The notes: generated by a model from the letters alone, not told the origin. A DNA stretch of 64,000 bases from Candidatus Bathyarchaeota archaeon (GCA_023488905.1 JAMDCQ010000002.1:1-64000); one strand, 5' to 3'. Shown: positions 1-9,564, numbered from the stretch's first letter. A program made the numbers and translations.

Positions 1-321
1 GGGTCTGGGGGTTGCGGTTGGTGTTGGACTCGGGGTGGGAGTTGGAGTCGGCGTTGCTGTTGCGTTTGGTGTAGGTGTCTGAGAAGGTGTTGGTGTGGGG
101 CTTGGCGTTGGAGAAGGGGTTGGTGTCGGTGTAGGGGTGGCTGTTGGGGTCGGAGTTGGGGTTAATGAGGGGGAGGGGGAAGGCGTCGGAGTTGGAGTTG
201 GGCTGGGTGTTGGCGTCGGAGGGATTTGAGCGAGAGCGAATTGAGGAATAAACAAAGCAACCGCTAAAAGATTAAGAAGTAAAAGCAAAAGTAGACCCTG
301 AGACGTAGCGTTTTTGGTCAT
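1..321 (-). CDS. Secreted Pro/Thr-rich surface protein, partial (N-terminal 107 aa)
   Basis: The reading frame starts at an ATG at 321 and runs off the left edge of the window without a stop. Residues 1-31 form a signal peptide: a short polar start, a leucine-rich core and an Ala-Leu-Ala-type cleavage region. From about residue 33 the protein is a run of Pro-Thr and Pro-Ser dipeptides, with Asn, Ala and Gln only now and then. Such stretches are usual as extended, possibly glycosylated linkers of archaeal surface proteins. AAGGCG lies just upstream of the start. The functional domain, if any, lies outside the window, so no role can be given. Confidence 0.75.
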   Translation of the reverse strand, partial: MTKNATSQGLLLLLLLNLLAVALFIPQFALAQIPPTPTPSPTPTPTPSPSPSLTPTPTPTATPTPTPTPSPTPSPTPTPSQTPTPNATATPTPTPTPSPTPTATPRP

Positions 322-493
322 TTTACGCCTTCTACGTGTTTAAAAACAATCAGAAAATTGCATAATGATGGATAGCTTGGGATACTTACTGATTTAGAGA
401 ATATATGTAGTTGTGGCTTCATAGCCGAACAACTAACGCGGAAGCAAAGAGAAATAAGACCCGCTTAACTTCGATTTAGTGGAGGTTTTTTGT

Positions 494-910
494 ATGTATG
501 ACGGCTACGTGTTTTTATGCACCAAAATAACTCAACAGCAATGCCTAAGCCGCAAACGCTACACCTGCACCGACAAAGCCATCCCAATGCCTATGCCGAT
601 AAAGGAGGGCTCCGTAATTTTTCTTTTCAACACCGACGACAAAAGCTTGCTTGGCCCCTTCACAGCATTAACCGAGGGCGGCGAAGAGTTGGATGCGGGT
701 GCTTGGACGATGGATATAGAGACCCATATCCCTTCCCAGGATGTAAAAGTGACCTGGGCGGATCTGCATATAATCCGCAATGTAGAGGAGGATTTGCCTT
801 TTCTGGTGGAGCCTAAAACCTGTAAGTTGTCTTTTACGCAGACACAGCGAATTCTGGATTTGCTACGGCAGGGTGAACTCTACCTCTACGCCAAAGAACT
901 AAAACATTAG
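494..910 (+). CDS. DCD-like (PUA-type fold) domain protein
   Basis: This 138-residue protein resembles the DCD (development and cell death) domain known mainly from plants. It has an N-terminal GYVFLC strand, a TxxxCLxRK segment, then a basic-to-hydrophobic IKEGSVIFLFN strand, a LLGPFTA strand and a conserved GAW. ATG 494 is preferred because GGAGG lies at 481-485 at ideal spacing. A GTG at 479 in the same frame overlaps that ribosome-binding site. A TATA-like element (GAATATATG) lies near 398-408. The gene ends 4 bases into the convergent small gene downstream. The DCD assignment rests on motif resemblance only, and the molecular role is unknown. Confidence 0.6.
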   Translation: MYDGYVFLCTKITQQQCLSRKRYTCTDKAIPMPMPIKEGSVIFLFNTDDKSLLGPFTALTEGGEELDAGAWTMDIETHIPSQDVKVTWADLHIIRNVEEDLPFLVEPKTCKLSFTQTQRILDLLRQGELYLYAKELKH

Positions 911-1080
911 CGCTTGATGAATTTCTTTGCATCCAACGCCACGATTTTGTGGCAGTTTATGCACCGAGTAAAAGTGAATTCCAACCCGTTTAAGATGTCA
1001 AACCGAGTCTGCTTATACAGTTGAGCTTTCTCGTGGCGACAAAAAAGTTGCCTAGTATACAAAATACTGTCTTCCTTCAA
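907..1080 (-). CDS. Small zinc-binding-type protein (57 aa)
   Basis: A short frame of 57 codons is open on the minus strand in an otherwise empty gap. It starts at TTG 1080, preceded by GGGAGAAGGGAG, a strong purine-rich ribosome-binding site. The product has a Cys-x-His pair near residues 14-16 and a Cys-x2-Cys-His group near residues 40-44, spacing that suggests a single zinc site. The C terminus is lysine-rich. It converges on the DCD-like gene with a 4-base overlap. I do not recognise a family. The coding call rests on the ribosome-binding site, the Cys/His pattern and the tight gene packing. Confidence 0.5.
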   Translation of the reverse strand: MKEDSILYTRQLFCRHEKAQLYKQTRFDILNGLEFTFTRCINCHKIVALDAKKFIKR

Positions 1081-1195
1081 GTTCTCCCTTCTCCCAATAG
1101 CAGAGATACGGCATTAAGCTAAAAAGCTTTCCAAAAAACATCGTTAACCCAACAAAAGAAAACAAAAACAGAACCAAATGAAAAGAGAGTAGTGG

Positions 1196-1612
1196 CTACT
1201 CTATTTGGATATCCACTTCAACCTTAACCGGTATCTGCTCTTTAAACTCAAACAGCACTGGGCATGACGCTTCAGTTCTGCGCCAAGCAGCCTCCACCAG
1301 CCCCTTGCGCATCTTCGACTTAATGTTGACTTTCATGGTGACCCCGCTTAGAACAGGCGAATTAGCTGGTTTCTCTGCTTCCACTTTGACTTCGATTTGT
1401 CCAGGGTCGATTTTGCTGTTTTTGCAGACATCCGCGTAGATGATGACTCCGCAGCCCGCAAGCGACATCAACGACAACTCTAGCGGAGTCGGCCCCGCGT
1501 TGGTTCCGCCTGCAGCTTCTGAGAGGTCACATATGACGCTGTGCCCACGGTTGTTCTCGGTGACTAAGCGGGTGTTTTCTAAAAATTTTGCGCTTCCTTT
1601 GATTTTTCCCAT
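1196..1612 (-). CDS. OsmC/Ohr family protein
   Basis: This is a 138-residue OsmC-family protein. The family comprises thiol-dependent peroxidases and related proteins. The two conserved cysteines are present, one in the LAGCG motif in the middle and one in a SCPV motif near the C terminus. The TPLELSLMSLAGC helix is typical. The start at 1612 (MGKIKG) matches family N termini and follows GAGTGA. An in-frame ATG at 1666 would add 18 atypical residues. The peroxide-reducing role is inferred from the family, and the physiological substrate is not evident. Confidence 0.85.
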   Translation of the reverse strand: MGKIKGSAKFLENTRLVTENNRGHSVICDLSEAAGGTNAGPTPLELSLMSLAGCGVIIYADVCKNSKIDPGQIEVKVEAEKPANSPVLSGVTMKVNIKSKMRKGLVEAAWRRTEASCPVLFEFKEQIPVKVEVDIQIE

Positions 1613-1712
1613 AAATATCACTCTTAATGAACATGTTTTTGCTTTCTTAAGAATTCTGCGATACAAAAACGGCTGTTAACCGAGTGATTTTGGTGTGAAA
1701 TGTTAAATATCA

Positions 1713-2819
1713 TTGGCGTGTTTTTATTGGAATATACCCTGTGGAGACTGTGCCTTGAGAAATAAAGGTCCCTTGTTTATTGTCCCGTGGCGGTGTACCT
1801 TTGCCTGCGAAAGCAACTGTGCCCATTGTGTTTCAGCTGGCAAACCAGCTTTTCCAGACGAATTAGACACCAAAGCGGCCATGCAAATCGTCGATCAAGT
1901 CCACGCGTTTGGCGCAAGCTTCTTTGGGATCACTGGCGGGCAGCCTTTTCTGCGTAAGGATCTTTTTGAAGTCCTCGACTACGCCACCAGCTTGGGATTG
2001 AACACAAGCATAATCACCGACGGCCGCATGCTTGATGAGAAAGCCATAAAAAACATAATTAAAAACAAAACCAAAATCTCGGTAAGCATCGACGGAGCCC
2101 AAAAAACCAACGATATCATCCGAGGTGAAGGCGCTTATGCTGCGGCGGTGGCTGCGATTGAGCGGTTCGCCAAAGCTGACCTGCTAAACGTGCTAGTTTA
2201 CACATTCGCCAACAAAGGCTCAGTTACAAACGCCAACGAGGAAGACATGGTTCACGTCATCGAGCTGGCAAAAAAATATGGCGCCCGCTGGGTAGTTTTC
2301 CACGGTTTCGTCCCCTACAGTAACGATAAGGATAGCCTAAAAGCTGACCTCGCACCCAAGCAATATGAGTGGGTTTGCAACAAACTCTTCGATTTAACCG
2401 CCAAATACGACGGCAGACCAGGCATAAACGTCTACATACCCTTCTACGCGCGTGTCGCTAAGCAGCGGGGTATGCCTGATTACGATGAGTGGTGGGATCA
2501 CTTCTTCTTGGGCAGATGCTTCTTTGGTAAATTCATGAGCATAGCCGAAAACGGCGACGTCATCCCCTGCAGTTACAACGACATCTACCGCATCGGCAAC
2601 ATAAAAAACAAAAAACTGGAAGAAATCTGGGCGGACATGCAGAACAGCGACTTCTTTGACAAAGTCAAAGACAAAAGCAACCTCAAAGGCAAATGTGGCG
2701 TCTGCGAATACAACGACGTCTGCGGAGGCTGCCGATCAGCGGCATTGTTCTATACGGGGGACATTTGGGGCTCAGACCCAAGATGCACCTATATACCTAA
2801 GGCTTTACGCGAAAAATAG
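1713..2819 (+). CDS. Radical SAM/SPASM domain protein
   Basis: The 368-residue protein has the radical SAM cluster motif CxxxCxxC at residues 32-39 (CESNCAHC). A GG(Q)P motif (GITGGQP) follows. The C-terminal third is cysteine-rich (CFFGKF, IPCSYND, CGVCEYNDVCGGC and a last Cys near 358), which fits a SPASM or twitch domain holding extra Fe-S clusters. Relatives include PqqE, AhbC/AhbD and peptide-modifying enzymes, and the sequence alone does not decide among them. Four more cysteines lie before the main motif. The frame has a stop at 1704, so TTG 1713 is the first usable start. No precursor-peptide gene is evident nearby. Confidence 0.85.
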   Translation: MACFYWNIPCGDCALRNKGPLFIVPWRCTFACESNCAHCVSAGKPAFPDELDTKAAMQIVDQVHAFGASFFGITGGQPFLRKDLFEVLDYATSLGLNTSIITDGRMLDEKAIKNIIKNKTKISVSIDGAQKTNDIIRGEGAYAAAVAAIERFAKADLLNVLVYTFANKGSVTNANEEDMVHVIELAKKYGARWVVFHGFVPYSNDKDSLKADLAPKQYEWVCNKLFDLTAKYDGRPGINVYIPFYARVAKQRGMPDYDEWWDHFFLGRCFFGKFMSIAENGDVIPCSYNDIYRIGNIKNKKLEEIWADMQNSDFFDKVKDKSNLKGKCGVCEYNDVCGGCRSAALFYTGDIWGSDPRCTYIPKALREK

Positions 2820-2913
2820 CGTTCAAAATTGGTGAGCGGGAGTGACGTGCACCCAAAAAAGAACATTCGGAAGAGAGAGGGGGGTAAAGGGAACAGGATG
2901 CACGCCACACAGT

Positions 2914-3279
2914 CTACTGATCTCTCAAATGCTGCTTGTAGAGAAAACCGACCGTTCGCCTTGAGCGGCTAAAGTTTGCAACCGCCAAAGCAGGGGTTTT
3001 TTTGATTTTCTGCGAGTTTTTGCTGGTGATAAATACTGAGCCGCCGCCATTTAGGTGTGCTTTTACTTGACTGAAATCGACCTGCTCAGCTTCCTGCACT
3101 TCCACGTCTTGGGTTTTGTTGTTGTCGAGCAGTAAAACCTGAAAAACCGATTGTTTTCTCTTTTTCTCTACAGTCAAAAGTGGTTCTCCCCTCAGTGTTT
3201 GAGAGCAAACTAATATTTCTTCTGGTTTAAGTTTAAAGCTATGTGACTGCGCAGCCACAACCACAAACCGATTATCCAA
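2914..3279 (-). CDS. Conserved-looking small protein of unknown function
   Basis: This 121-residue frame follows the HAD phosphatase. A TTG at 3279 overlaps the HAD stop by 8 bases, which looks like translational coupling. A GTG at 3306 is also in frame but would overlap the HAD gene by 35 bases. The protein is basic, without membrane segments or cysteine clusters; the middle has EVQEAEQVDFSQVKAHL and the C terminus is rich in Arg and Lys. I do not recognise a family. Its place suggests it is the last gene of a proC-HAD-unknown operon. Confidence 0.5.
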   Translation of the reverse strand: MDNRFVVVAAQSHSFKLKPEEILVCSQTLRGEPLLTVEKKRKQSVFQVLLLDNNKTQDVEVQEAEQVDFSQVKAHLNGGGSVFITSKNSQKIKKTPALAVANFSRSRRTVGFLYKQHLRDQ

Positions 3280-3928
3280 GAATAAAGGGCAAGATTTGGG
3301 GGTCACTTAGTGTTTCCACGATTAAGTCAGGCTTCTCCGCCGCAAGTTCCTCTCCGCCGTACACGCCCGTCGTCGTCGCCACGCAAGCCATGCCCGCGGC
3401 TTTCGCGGCTTTTACGCCGAAAATCGAGTCCTCAAACACCACACACCGCACAGGCGCCGCCTTGAGTGCTTGGGCGGTTTTTAGGAAAATCTCCGGCTCA
3501 GGCTTAGAACGCGAAACAGCTTCAACCGTTAAAACCGCGTCAAAACAATCCGCTAACCCCTTCATTTGGAGCAAATGCATAATGACGGCGCGGTTATTCA
3601 TCGACGCCAAACCCACCTTCACTTTACCATGTAACGCAGCCAAAAGCTCCTCTACACCCTCAAACAACTCCACCTCGTCGGCTAACTGGATCTGCACTTT
3701 ACTCTTACGCTCAACAAGCTGCTTCACAACTTTCTCGTCAACCCGCCTATTTGCAGCTTGGAGAATTTCGCGGAAGGTTTCCGATGCGCCGATGCCGATT
3801 CTGCGTTCAATGTACTGTGTTGGGACTTCTAAGTTGATTTCTTTGAGGGCTTTTTGGAATGAAACAACAATGCCCCTTCGCGTGTCGGCGAGGGTTCCAT
3901 CCCAGTCAAAGAGAACCGCTTCAAACAT
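3272..3928 (-). CDS. HAD superfamily hydrolase (phosphoglycolate phosphatase-like)
   Basis: The 218-residue protein has all four HAD motifs: DWDGTLAD with the nucleophile Asp near residue 8, LASMNN with the motif II Ser, a Lys at SKPEPE, and VFEDS with the acidic motif IV. The helical cap between motifs I and II marks subfamily IA. Such enzymes hydrolyse small phosphorylated metabolites. The substrate could be phosphoglycolate, a sugar phosphate or similar. It starts 9 bases after the proC stop, so the two are probably co-transcribed. Confidence 0.85.
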   Translation of the reverse strand: MFEAVLFDWDGTLADTRRGIVVSFQKALKEINLEVPTQYIERRIGIGASETFREILQAANRRVDEKVVKQLVERKSKVQIQLADEVELFEGVEELLAALHGKVKVGLASMNNRAVIMHLLQMKGLADCFDAVLTVEAVSRSKPEPEIFLKTAQALKAAPVRCVVFEDSIFGVKAAKAAGMACVATTTGVYGGEELAAEKPDLIVETLSDPQILPFILG

Positions 3929-3937
3929 GGCTGTTCG

Positions 3938-4744
3938 CTAAGTCAGGTTGAGTTTTTCTCTGATTGTTTGGCTTTTTTTGGTGGCTTCTTCGATGGCGCG
4001 GATCATGGCGGGGCGGATTTGGCTTTGTTCGATTTGGTAGATGGCTTCGATGGTGGTTCCGCCGGGGGTGGTGGTCATGTCTTTTATTTTTGCGGGGTCC
4101 TCTTTGAGGTCAACCACGAGTTTGCCTGTGCCCATGACGGTTTGCGCGGCGGCGTTTAGGGCGATGTTTCGGGGCAACCCGACCTTGAGGCCTGCGTAAG
4201 CTAAGGCTTCGATAATTATACTCATGTAGCCGGGGCCGCTGCCGCTGACCGCGGTGATGGCGTCCATGTATTTCTCGTCTACTTCGTCGCAGATACCCAT
4301 CATGTTGAGTAGAGTTTTGACTTTTTCTTTGTCTTTTTCGGTTACGTTTTCTTCGCAGCAGAACGCCGTGTATGAGGCTTGCACCATAGCGCAGAGGTTG
4401 GGCATGATTCGCACGAGTTTAGCGTCAGGTGCGTGTTTGCTTAGAAACTTGAGGGGCACGGTGGCGGCGACTGAGATGACGAGTTTACCTTTTATTTCGT
4501 TGCCTGCTTCCTTGAGGACTTTTTCCACGTCGCCTGGTTTCACGATAACAAAGACGATGTCGGCGTCCTCAGCTGATTTGCGGTTATCAGAAGAAACCTT
4601 CACGCCCATCTGTTCGAGGTCTTTTAGTTTCTCCACTGCAATGTCAACCGCTGTGATTTTACCCGCGTAGCCGCCTTTGAGGAGGCTTTTGATTATGGCG
4701 CTGCCCATCATGCCTGCGCCGATGACTGTGATTTTATCGTTCAT
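3938..4744 (-). CDS. proC: Pyrroline-5-carboxylate reductase
   Basis: ProC reduces 1-pyrroline-5-carboxylate to proline with NAD(P)H. The 268-residue length is normal. The Rossmann motif GAGMMGSAI is at the N terminus, and the family signature around SGSGPGYM and the TTPGGTTIEAI segment near the C terminus are present. This appears to be the first gene of a three-gene set with the HAD phosphatase and the small unknown gene. No other proline genes are in the window. Confidence 0.93.
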   Translation of the reverse strand: MNDKITVIGAGMMGSAIIKSLLKGGYAGKITAVDIAVEKLKDLEQMGVKVSSDNRKSAEDADIVFVIVKPGDVEKVLKEAGNEIKGKLVISVAATVPLKFLSKHAPDAKLVRIMPNLCAMVQASYTAFCCEENVTEKDKEKVKTLLNMMGICDEVDEKYMDAITAVSGSGPGYMSIIIEALAYAGLKVGLPRNIALNAAAQTVMGTGKLVVDLKEDPAKIKDMTTTPGGTTIEAIYQIEQSQIRPAMIRAIEEATKKSQTIREKLNLT

Positions 4745-4815
4745 GGCAATTCACTGCTTACTGTTAGAAGCATCGGTTTTTGCCTTTTAACTTTTGTTAC
4801 CCCAAAAGCCAGTGG

Positions 4816-6033
4816 TCACTGGGCAGAGACGAGTTTTTTTAGGACTTTTTGCATGGCAAGGGCTGAGGCGTCGGTTTTTATGCCTCTGGGATTAAAATGC
4901 GTCGGCACCGCCTCAAAGCCCGCTTTTTGAAGCGCCGCTAAGAACACTTGGTTTGCGGGGGCGGGGAGGTTGAGTTTTTTGCCGAGTTTGTCGATTACGT
5001 AGTAGGTGGCTGGTGCGTTGGCTTCGTTTTTGATTTGGGTGAGGAGTTTGTTGATTTTAGCGTTGTTTCTAAAGGCTATAGATTGGTTTTCTGCTAAAAT
5101 CTGCTCAACAAAGCCTTGGTCTGCGATGGGGCCAGTCCAGAGGGGACCTGCATAATCCATTTTTGCGCCGCATTCGTGGCAAGTGGGGCAGCCGAACGGT
5201 TGATGAGTGATTTCTCGGTGCAGGCAGTTGAAGCAGTGCATTATGTAGCCGACGGAGTTGAGGCTGTCGTCGCCCTTTTTTGCACCATAGCCGATTTGGG
5301 CGTAGACGCGGATGTAGTGGTCGCTGCTGTGGCTGAAGAGGAACTGGATGCCGATGTCATGCTGCGCCGCCACTTTTGCCATGCAGCCCGCTAAAAGCCG
5401 CACCGCCAACTCATGGCAGTACTCCGCGCGCAAGGGGTTGCCGCCATATTTACGCAGACAAGCCTTCGCATGCACCCCGCATAGAGGTGCCAAATCCGTC
5501 GCGGTAGCAGCGATCAACCCCTTGTTCTTCAGAGCGCGGAACGCTGAATCCAAATAAGGCACAGGCGTACCGAAGGGGTCGATGTCGATTATGTCAAAGC
5601 GTTTCTTGGGCGAGGCATTGCTGCTCAATAGGCGATTGGCGTCGCCGTATTTGAGGGTGATTTTGTCTTGGAGGTTGTTGAGTTCGATGTTGTGTTTGGC
5701 TAATTCGTAGGCGTGATGGTTGATGTCGCTGGCCAATACTTTGGCGACGCCGTCTACTTCTGTAGCGTATCGGATGCCGCGTATTCCTTGGCTGGTTAGG
5801 GGCTCGCAGATGCTGACTTCATGATTAACCATGTGCTGGTAGGCGCGGAAAGCCAAAACGGAGAGGTCGCGGTTGAACTCCATCACGGGGTTGTAGAAAA
5901 CTGGCGCTTTAGAGGGCGCGTAATCGCTGGGTACCACGCCGTATGCTTTGAGGTTGGGCACTAAGACTTGGATTTTCCCTTCTTTGATGATTTCGCTGGG
6001 GAAATCAGCGACGTAACCTGTTTTTTCGTCCAT
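4816..6033 (-). CDS. trm1: tRNA (guanine26-N2)-dimethyltransferase Trm1
   Basis: Trm1 methylates G26 of tRNA twice, using S-adenosylmethionine. The 405-residue protein has the N-terminal segment NPVMEFNRDLSVL, the SAM-site region DINHHAYELAKHN and the catalytic DIDPFGTP motif. The C-terminal domain carries two CxxC pairs (CFNCLH and CPTCHECG) typical of archaeal and eukaryotic Trm1. It is transcribed away from ileS, and a repeat-bearing gap separates the two. Confidence 0.93.
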   Translation of the reverse strand: MDEKTGYVADFPSEIIKEGKIQVLVPNLKAYGVVPSDYAPSKAPVFYNPVMEFNRDLSVLAFRAYQHMVNHEVSICEPLTSQGIRGIRYATEVDGVAKVLASDINHHAYELAKHNIELNNLQDKITLKYGDANRLLSSNASPKKRFDIIDIDPFGTPVPYLDSAFRALKNKGLIAATATDLAPLCGVHAKACLRKYGGNPLRAEYCHELAVRLLAGCMAKVAAQHDIGIQFLFSHSSDHYIRVYAQIGYGAKKGDDSLNSVGYIMHCFNCLHREITHQPFGCPTCHECGAKMDYAGPLWTGPIADQGFVEQILAENQSIAFRNNAKINKLLTQIKNEANAPATYYVIDKLGKKLNLPAPANQVFLAALQKAGFEAVPTHFNPRGIKTDASALAMQKVLKKLVSAQ

Positions 6034-6240
6034 ACTTGTGCCTCAAAGGTACGTATGATTTGAATGATTTTACTTAAAAACGTTCGATTAGCTTCTTTAA
6101 ATTGCGTGTAAAATAGGGGACAACCAACGATAAAGCCTAAACAGACCCATTCATATATCGTTGCATTCAATTGTTCTCCTAATGCCCTTTTTGCATTCAC
6201 CTCTAATGTTTGGGCCTTGCTACCGTGTTCAACCTTGCTT

Positions 6241-6360
6241 GACTCTTTATATAAGGGGAGGGGAGGTCGCTTAGCGCAGCAAATCCTTTGCTAAGCTTTC
6301 GGATAGGAATAGTATGCGCCTTTAAATAAGGGGGGTATAGAAAAAAATCGCAACTGAAGG
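6241..6360 (+). repeat. Dispersed intergenic repeat pair (alpha and beta motifs)
   Basis: Two related motifs lie in tandem. The alpha motif CTTTATATAAGGGGAGGGG, followed by AGGTC, is at 6245-6268. The beta motif, GCCTTTAAATAAGGGGGG followed by TATAG, an A-run, TCGCA and CTGA, is at 6318-6357. The same pair recurs at 24915-25055, and single members occur at 41121, 50139 and 54763. Inverted alpha ends occur near 9768 and 17461. The motif contains a TATA-like A/T core beside a G-rich block, so a promoter effect is possible but unproven. Confidence 0.7.
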
Positions 6361-6472
6361 AAGCCAGCATAAATTTAGGCTAAGTGCAGAAGAAACTTGA
6401 TTTCTGTCTCCAATAGTTACTGCAAAAAGACTTGAATTAGCCCATTTGTATCGCGTTTTGCTGCTGTTTATA

Positions 6473-6482
6473 CTTTATATAG
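6473..6482 (+). promoter_or_regulatory. TATA box of ileS
   Basis: CTTTATATAG stands 28 bases before the ATG at 6510. At usual archaeal spacing, transcription would begin within a few bases of the start codon, so the ileS message is probably leaderless or nearly so. Confidence 0.55.
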
Positions 6483-6509
6483 TCTTTTTGCGTATTTTGC
6501 GTGACGGTA

Positions 6510-9500
6510 ATGGATTTGACTTCCCAAAACACAGCTGACCAAAACAAGAACGCTCTTCCCACTAATTATACGCCGCTTGAGTTGGAAAAGGAAATCCGTG
6601 AATTCTGGGCGGAGAACCAGATACGGGAGAAACTTGAAGCCTTAGAGGACTCGCCTAACATCAAGGGCAACCTCGGATACGTCGAGGGACCGCCCACACT
6701 AAACGGAATCCCGCATATTGGTCACGCCCGCGGCAGAATCATGAAGGACATCCGTTACCGATGGAAAACCATGGAAGGCTACTATATGCCGTTTTGGGCA
6801 GGATGGGACTGCCAAGGCTTACCCGTGGAGCTCGAAGTGGAGAAGCTCCTTGGTGTTCGAAACAAGCGGGAATCCATAGAAAAGTACGGTATGGAACGGT
6901 TCATCGAAGAATGCAAAAAAGCCATTATGCGTTACCATGTGATGTGGCTTGAAGCCGACGGCAGACTCGGCATTGCGATTAATCAGGATAAAGCTTACTG
7001 GACATACAAGGACAGCTACATAGAGCGGGAATGGCAAATACTCAAAGCCGCCTGGGACCAAAAACTGCTTGAAGAAGGCCACTACGTTGTTGCTTACTGC
7101 CCTGGATGCCAAACCAGCCTTAGCAGCGCCGAAGTCGGCTACGAAGGCAGCTACAAAGAAGTCGAAGACCCCTCATTCTACTTCAAATTTAAAGTCACAG
7201 GCACCCAAAACGAGTACTTCCTTGTTTGGACAACCATGCCGTTTACAGTCATAACTGACACTATGCTGGCGGTGCAGCCGGAAGCCGAATACGTCAAAGT
7301 CAAAGTCGGCGACGAAATCTGGATAATGGTTAAGCAACGTGTCGAACCCGTTATGGCGGAACTTGAAATCAAAAACTACCAAATCACAGAAGCAGTTGTG
7401 GGCAAGAGCCTTGAAGGCACAGGCTACGAATACCCACTCAAAGACATAATCCCCAAACAGGCAGAACTCGAAACCAAACACCCACTCGTCCACCACGTCG
7501 TTGGCGAAGACTTCGTAGACGTAAACACAGCCACAGGTGTCGTGCACCTCTCACCGGGCAACGGCGAAGACGATTTCTGGGCAGCACAGCGCCGTGAAGT
7601 CCCGATCTTTGCGCCCTACGACGACGAAGTCAAATTCACAAAAGACGCAGGACAATTCGTAGGCGTATTTGCCAGAGACGCTGACATGCTGGTTGTGGAG
7701 GAAATGCGCAATCATAACGCGTTTGTAGCGCTCAAAAAAACCAGGCACGAGTACCCAACCTGCTGGCGCAGCCACCACAAACTCGTCTGGCTCGCACGCA
7801 AAGAATACTTCCTACGTACCGACAAAATCAACCAGAAAGTGCTCGAAGCAGCCGAGAAAGTCGAGTACTTCTATGAGGAACCCAAAAACCGCTTCCTCGG
7901 ATTCCTAAAAGAGGGCAAACCCTGGTGCATCAGCCGCGAACGCATCTGGGGTACACCGCTGCCGATGTGGACATGCCAAAAATGCGGAGAACACCGATTG
8001 GTTGGAAGCAAAAAGGAACTCATCGAAGCTGCACAAGAAGAAATCCCCGCTGACTTCGAGCTGCATAAACCATGGGTTGACAGAATCACCATAAAATGCG
8101 GCAAATGCGGCGGCACCATGCGCAGAGAAGACTTCGTGCTGGACACATGGCATAACAGCGGCGCCTCGCCACATGCACGCTTCACAGACGAAGAAGAAGA
8201 AGCAAAATACGTGCCAACAGCTTTCCTTACAGAAGGCATTGACCAAACGCGTGGCTGGGCAAACTCGCTCCTACTCGAACGTGTAATCCTAACTGGAAAA
8301 GCAGAAGCACCCTACAAGGCGTTCCTGTTCCAAGGCTTAACACAGGACGCCAAAGGACGCAAAATGAGCAAAAGCCTCGGCAACGTAGTGCAAACCAATG
8401 AGTTGCTTGCCAAAACCAGCGCTGACCTCTGCCGATTCTACATGACCCGCAAATGCTCACCCACCGACTTCATGAGCTTCGACATGCAGGAACTTACCCG
8501 CAGAAGTTACCAAGTCCTCTCCACGCTATACCACCTTAGCCGCTTCTTCATGGAAAACGCATCCTTCGACGAATTCAGCCCCAAAAAATACTCGTTTGAT
8601 TGGGCGCTAAAAGCTGGGAAGCTTCAAGCCGCTGACGTTTGGATGCTCTCGGTGTTGCAGGCGCGAATCGCGGACTACACTGAAAAGTTGGAGCGCTGCG
8701 AATTCAACGCGGCATTAGCGGTTTTGGATGATTTCGTCATTGAAACGCTTAGTCGCCTCTACGTGCCGATGATCAGAAAGGAACTCTGGACGGATGACCC
8801 TGAAACTTTTGAACGCCGCCAAACCATCTATGCACTCCTGCATAGCACGTTGAAAACGGTGACTTTGCTATTCAACCCGATCACGCCGTTCCTATCAGAA
8901 GCGCTCTATCAAAAAATCTACCGAAAACTCGAACCTGACTTGCCAGAAACAGTCAACTTAGCAGCTTGGCCAACACCAAACTCCGACGCCGTGAACAAAA
9001 CTGTGGAGGAACAGTTTGAGGTGCTGCTTAAGGTGGTGTCGATTTCTTTTGCGGCGCGGCAACAAGGAAAACTTAAACGGCGTTGGCCGTTGGCTAAAGC
9101 CATAGTTGTTGCTCCAGCAAAAACCTTAGATGCGCTTAAGACTCTTGAAGGCTTGTTCCTTGAGCAAATCAACGTCAAATCCGCAGAATACGCATCAGCT
9201 GTTCCTGAGTATGTTGGTGGCGAGAGTTGGGTAAGCAACCAAGAAGACGACATAACCGTGTTTGTGAGCGGCCAACGCGACGACAAACTCTTAGGTGAAG
9301 GCATCATGCGCGACTTGGCACGCCGCGTTCAAGCGCTACGTAAAGAGAAGGGGTTTGTGCCCACGGAAGTGCTGGATTCGATACACATCGCCGAGTTGGA
9401 CGCTGAAAGCATGGGGTTGCTTGAACCCTATTTGGAGGAGATGGCTGGTTTAGTGCGCGCCCGAAAAGTCTACCTGCACACAAACCGCAGCGAAGTCCAA

Positions 9501-9557
9501 GCAGAATGGCATGAATCCGAATTAGACGGCAAAAAAATACACATAAACATACACTAG
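6510..9557 (+). CDS. ileS: Isoleucyl-tRNA synthetase
   Basis: This class I aminoacyl-tRNA synthetase attaches isoleucine to tRNA-Ile. The HIGH motif is present as PHIGHARG near residue 70 and the KMSKS loop as GRKMSKSLGN near 613. The GWDCQGLPVE segment and the long editing domain follow the usual order. A CxxC zinc knuckle (TCQKCGEH) and a second one (KCGKCGG) lie before the KMSKS region. At about 1015 residues it is normal for the archaeal/eukaryotic type. ATG 6510 is favoured, although GTG 6501 is also in frame. Confidence 0.95.
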   Translation: MDLTSQNTADQNKNALPTNYTPLELEKEIREFWAENQIREKLEALEDSPNIKGNLGYVEGPPTLNGIPHIGHARGRIMKDIRYRWKTMEGYYMPFWAGWDCQGLPVELEVEKLLGVRNKRESIEKYGMERFIEECKKAIMRYHVMWLEADGRLGIAINQDKAYWTYKDSYIEREWQILKAAWDQKLLEEGHYVVAYCPGCQTSLSSAEVGYEGSYKEVEDPSFYFKFKVTGTQNEYFLVWTTMPFTVITDTMLAVQPEAEYVKVKVGDEIWIMVKQRVEPVMAELEIKNYQITEAVVGKSLEGTGYEYPLKDIIPKQAELETKHPLVHHVVGEDFVDVNTATGVVHLSPGNGEDDFWAAQRREVPIFAPYDDEVKFTKDAGQFVGVFARDADMLVVEEMRNHNAFVALKKTRHEYPTCWRSHHKLVWLARKEYFLRTDKINQKVLEAAEKVEYFYEEPKNRFLGFLKEGKPWCISRERIWGTPLPMWTCQKCGEHRLVGSKKELIEAAQEEIPADFELHKPWVDRITIKCGKCGGTMRREDFVLDTWHNSGASPHARFTDEEEEAKYVPTAFLTEGIDQTRGWANSLLLERVILTGKAEAPYKAFLFQGLTQDAKGRKMSKSLGNVVQTNELLAKTSADLCRFYMTRKCSPTDFMSFDMQELTRRSYQVLSTLYHLSRFFMENASFDEFSPKKYSFDWALKAGKLQAADVWMLSVLQARIADYTEKLERCEFNAALAVLDDFVIETLSRLYVPMIRKELWTDDPETFERRQTIYALLHSTLKTVTLLFNPITPFLSEALYQKIYRKLEPDLPETVNLAAWPTPNSDAVNKTVEEQFEVLLKVVSISFAARQQGKLKRRWPLAKAIVVAPAKTLDALKTLEGLFLEQINVKSAEYASAVPEYVGGESWVSNQEDDITVFVSGQRDDKLLGEGIMRDLARRVQALRKEKGFVPTEVLDSIHIAELDAESMGLLEPYLEEMAGLVRARKVYLHTNRSEVQAEWHESELDGKKIHINIH

Positions 9558-9564
9558 GCGAAGG

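Noticed and set aside
1-240. Tandem-repeat DNA (G/T-rich) as a possible minisatellite
   Set aside because: On the minus strand it is a clean Pro-Thr/Pro-Ser coding frame after a signal peptide, so the repeat is a by-product of the protein.
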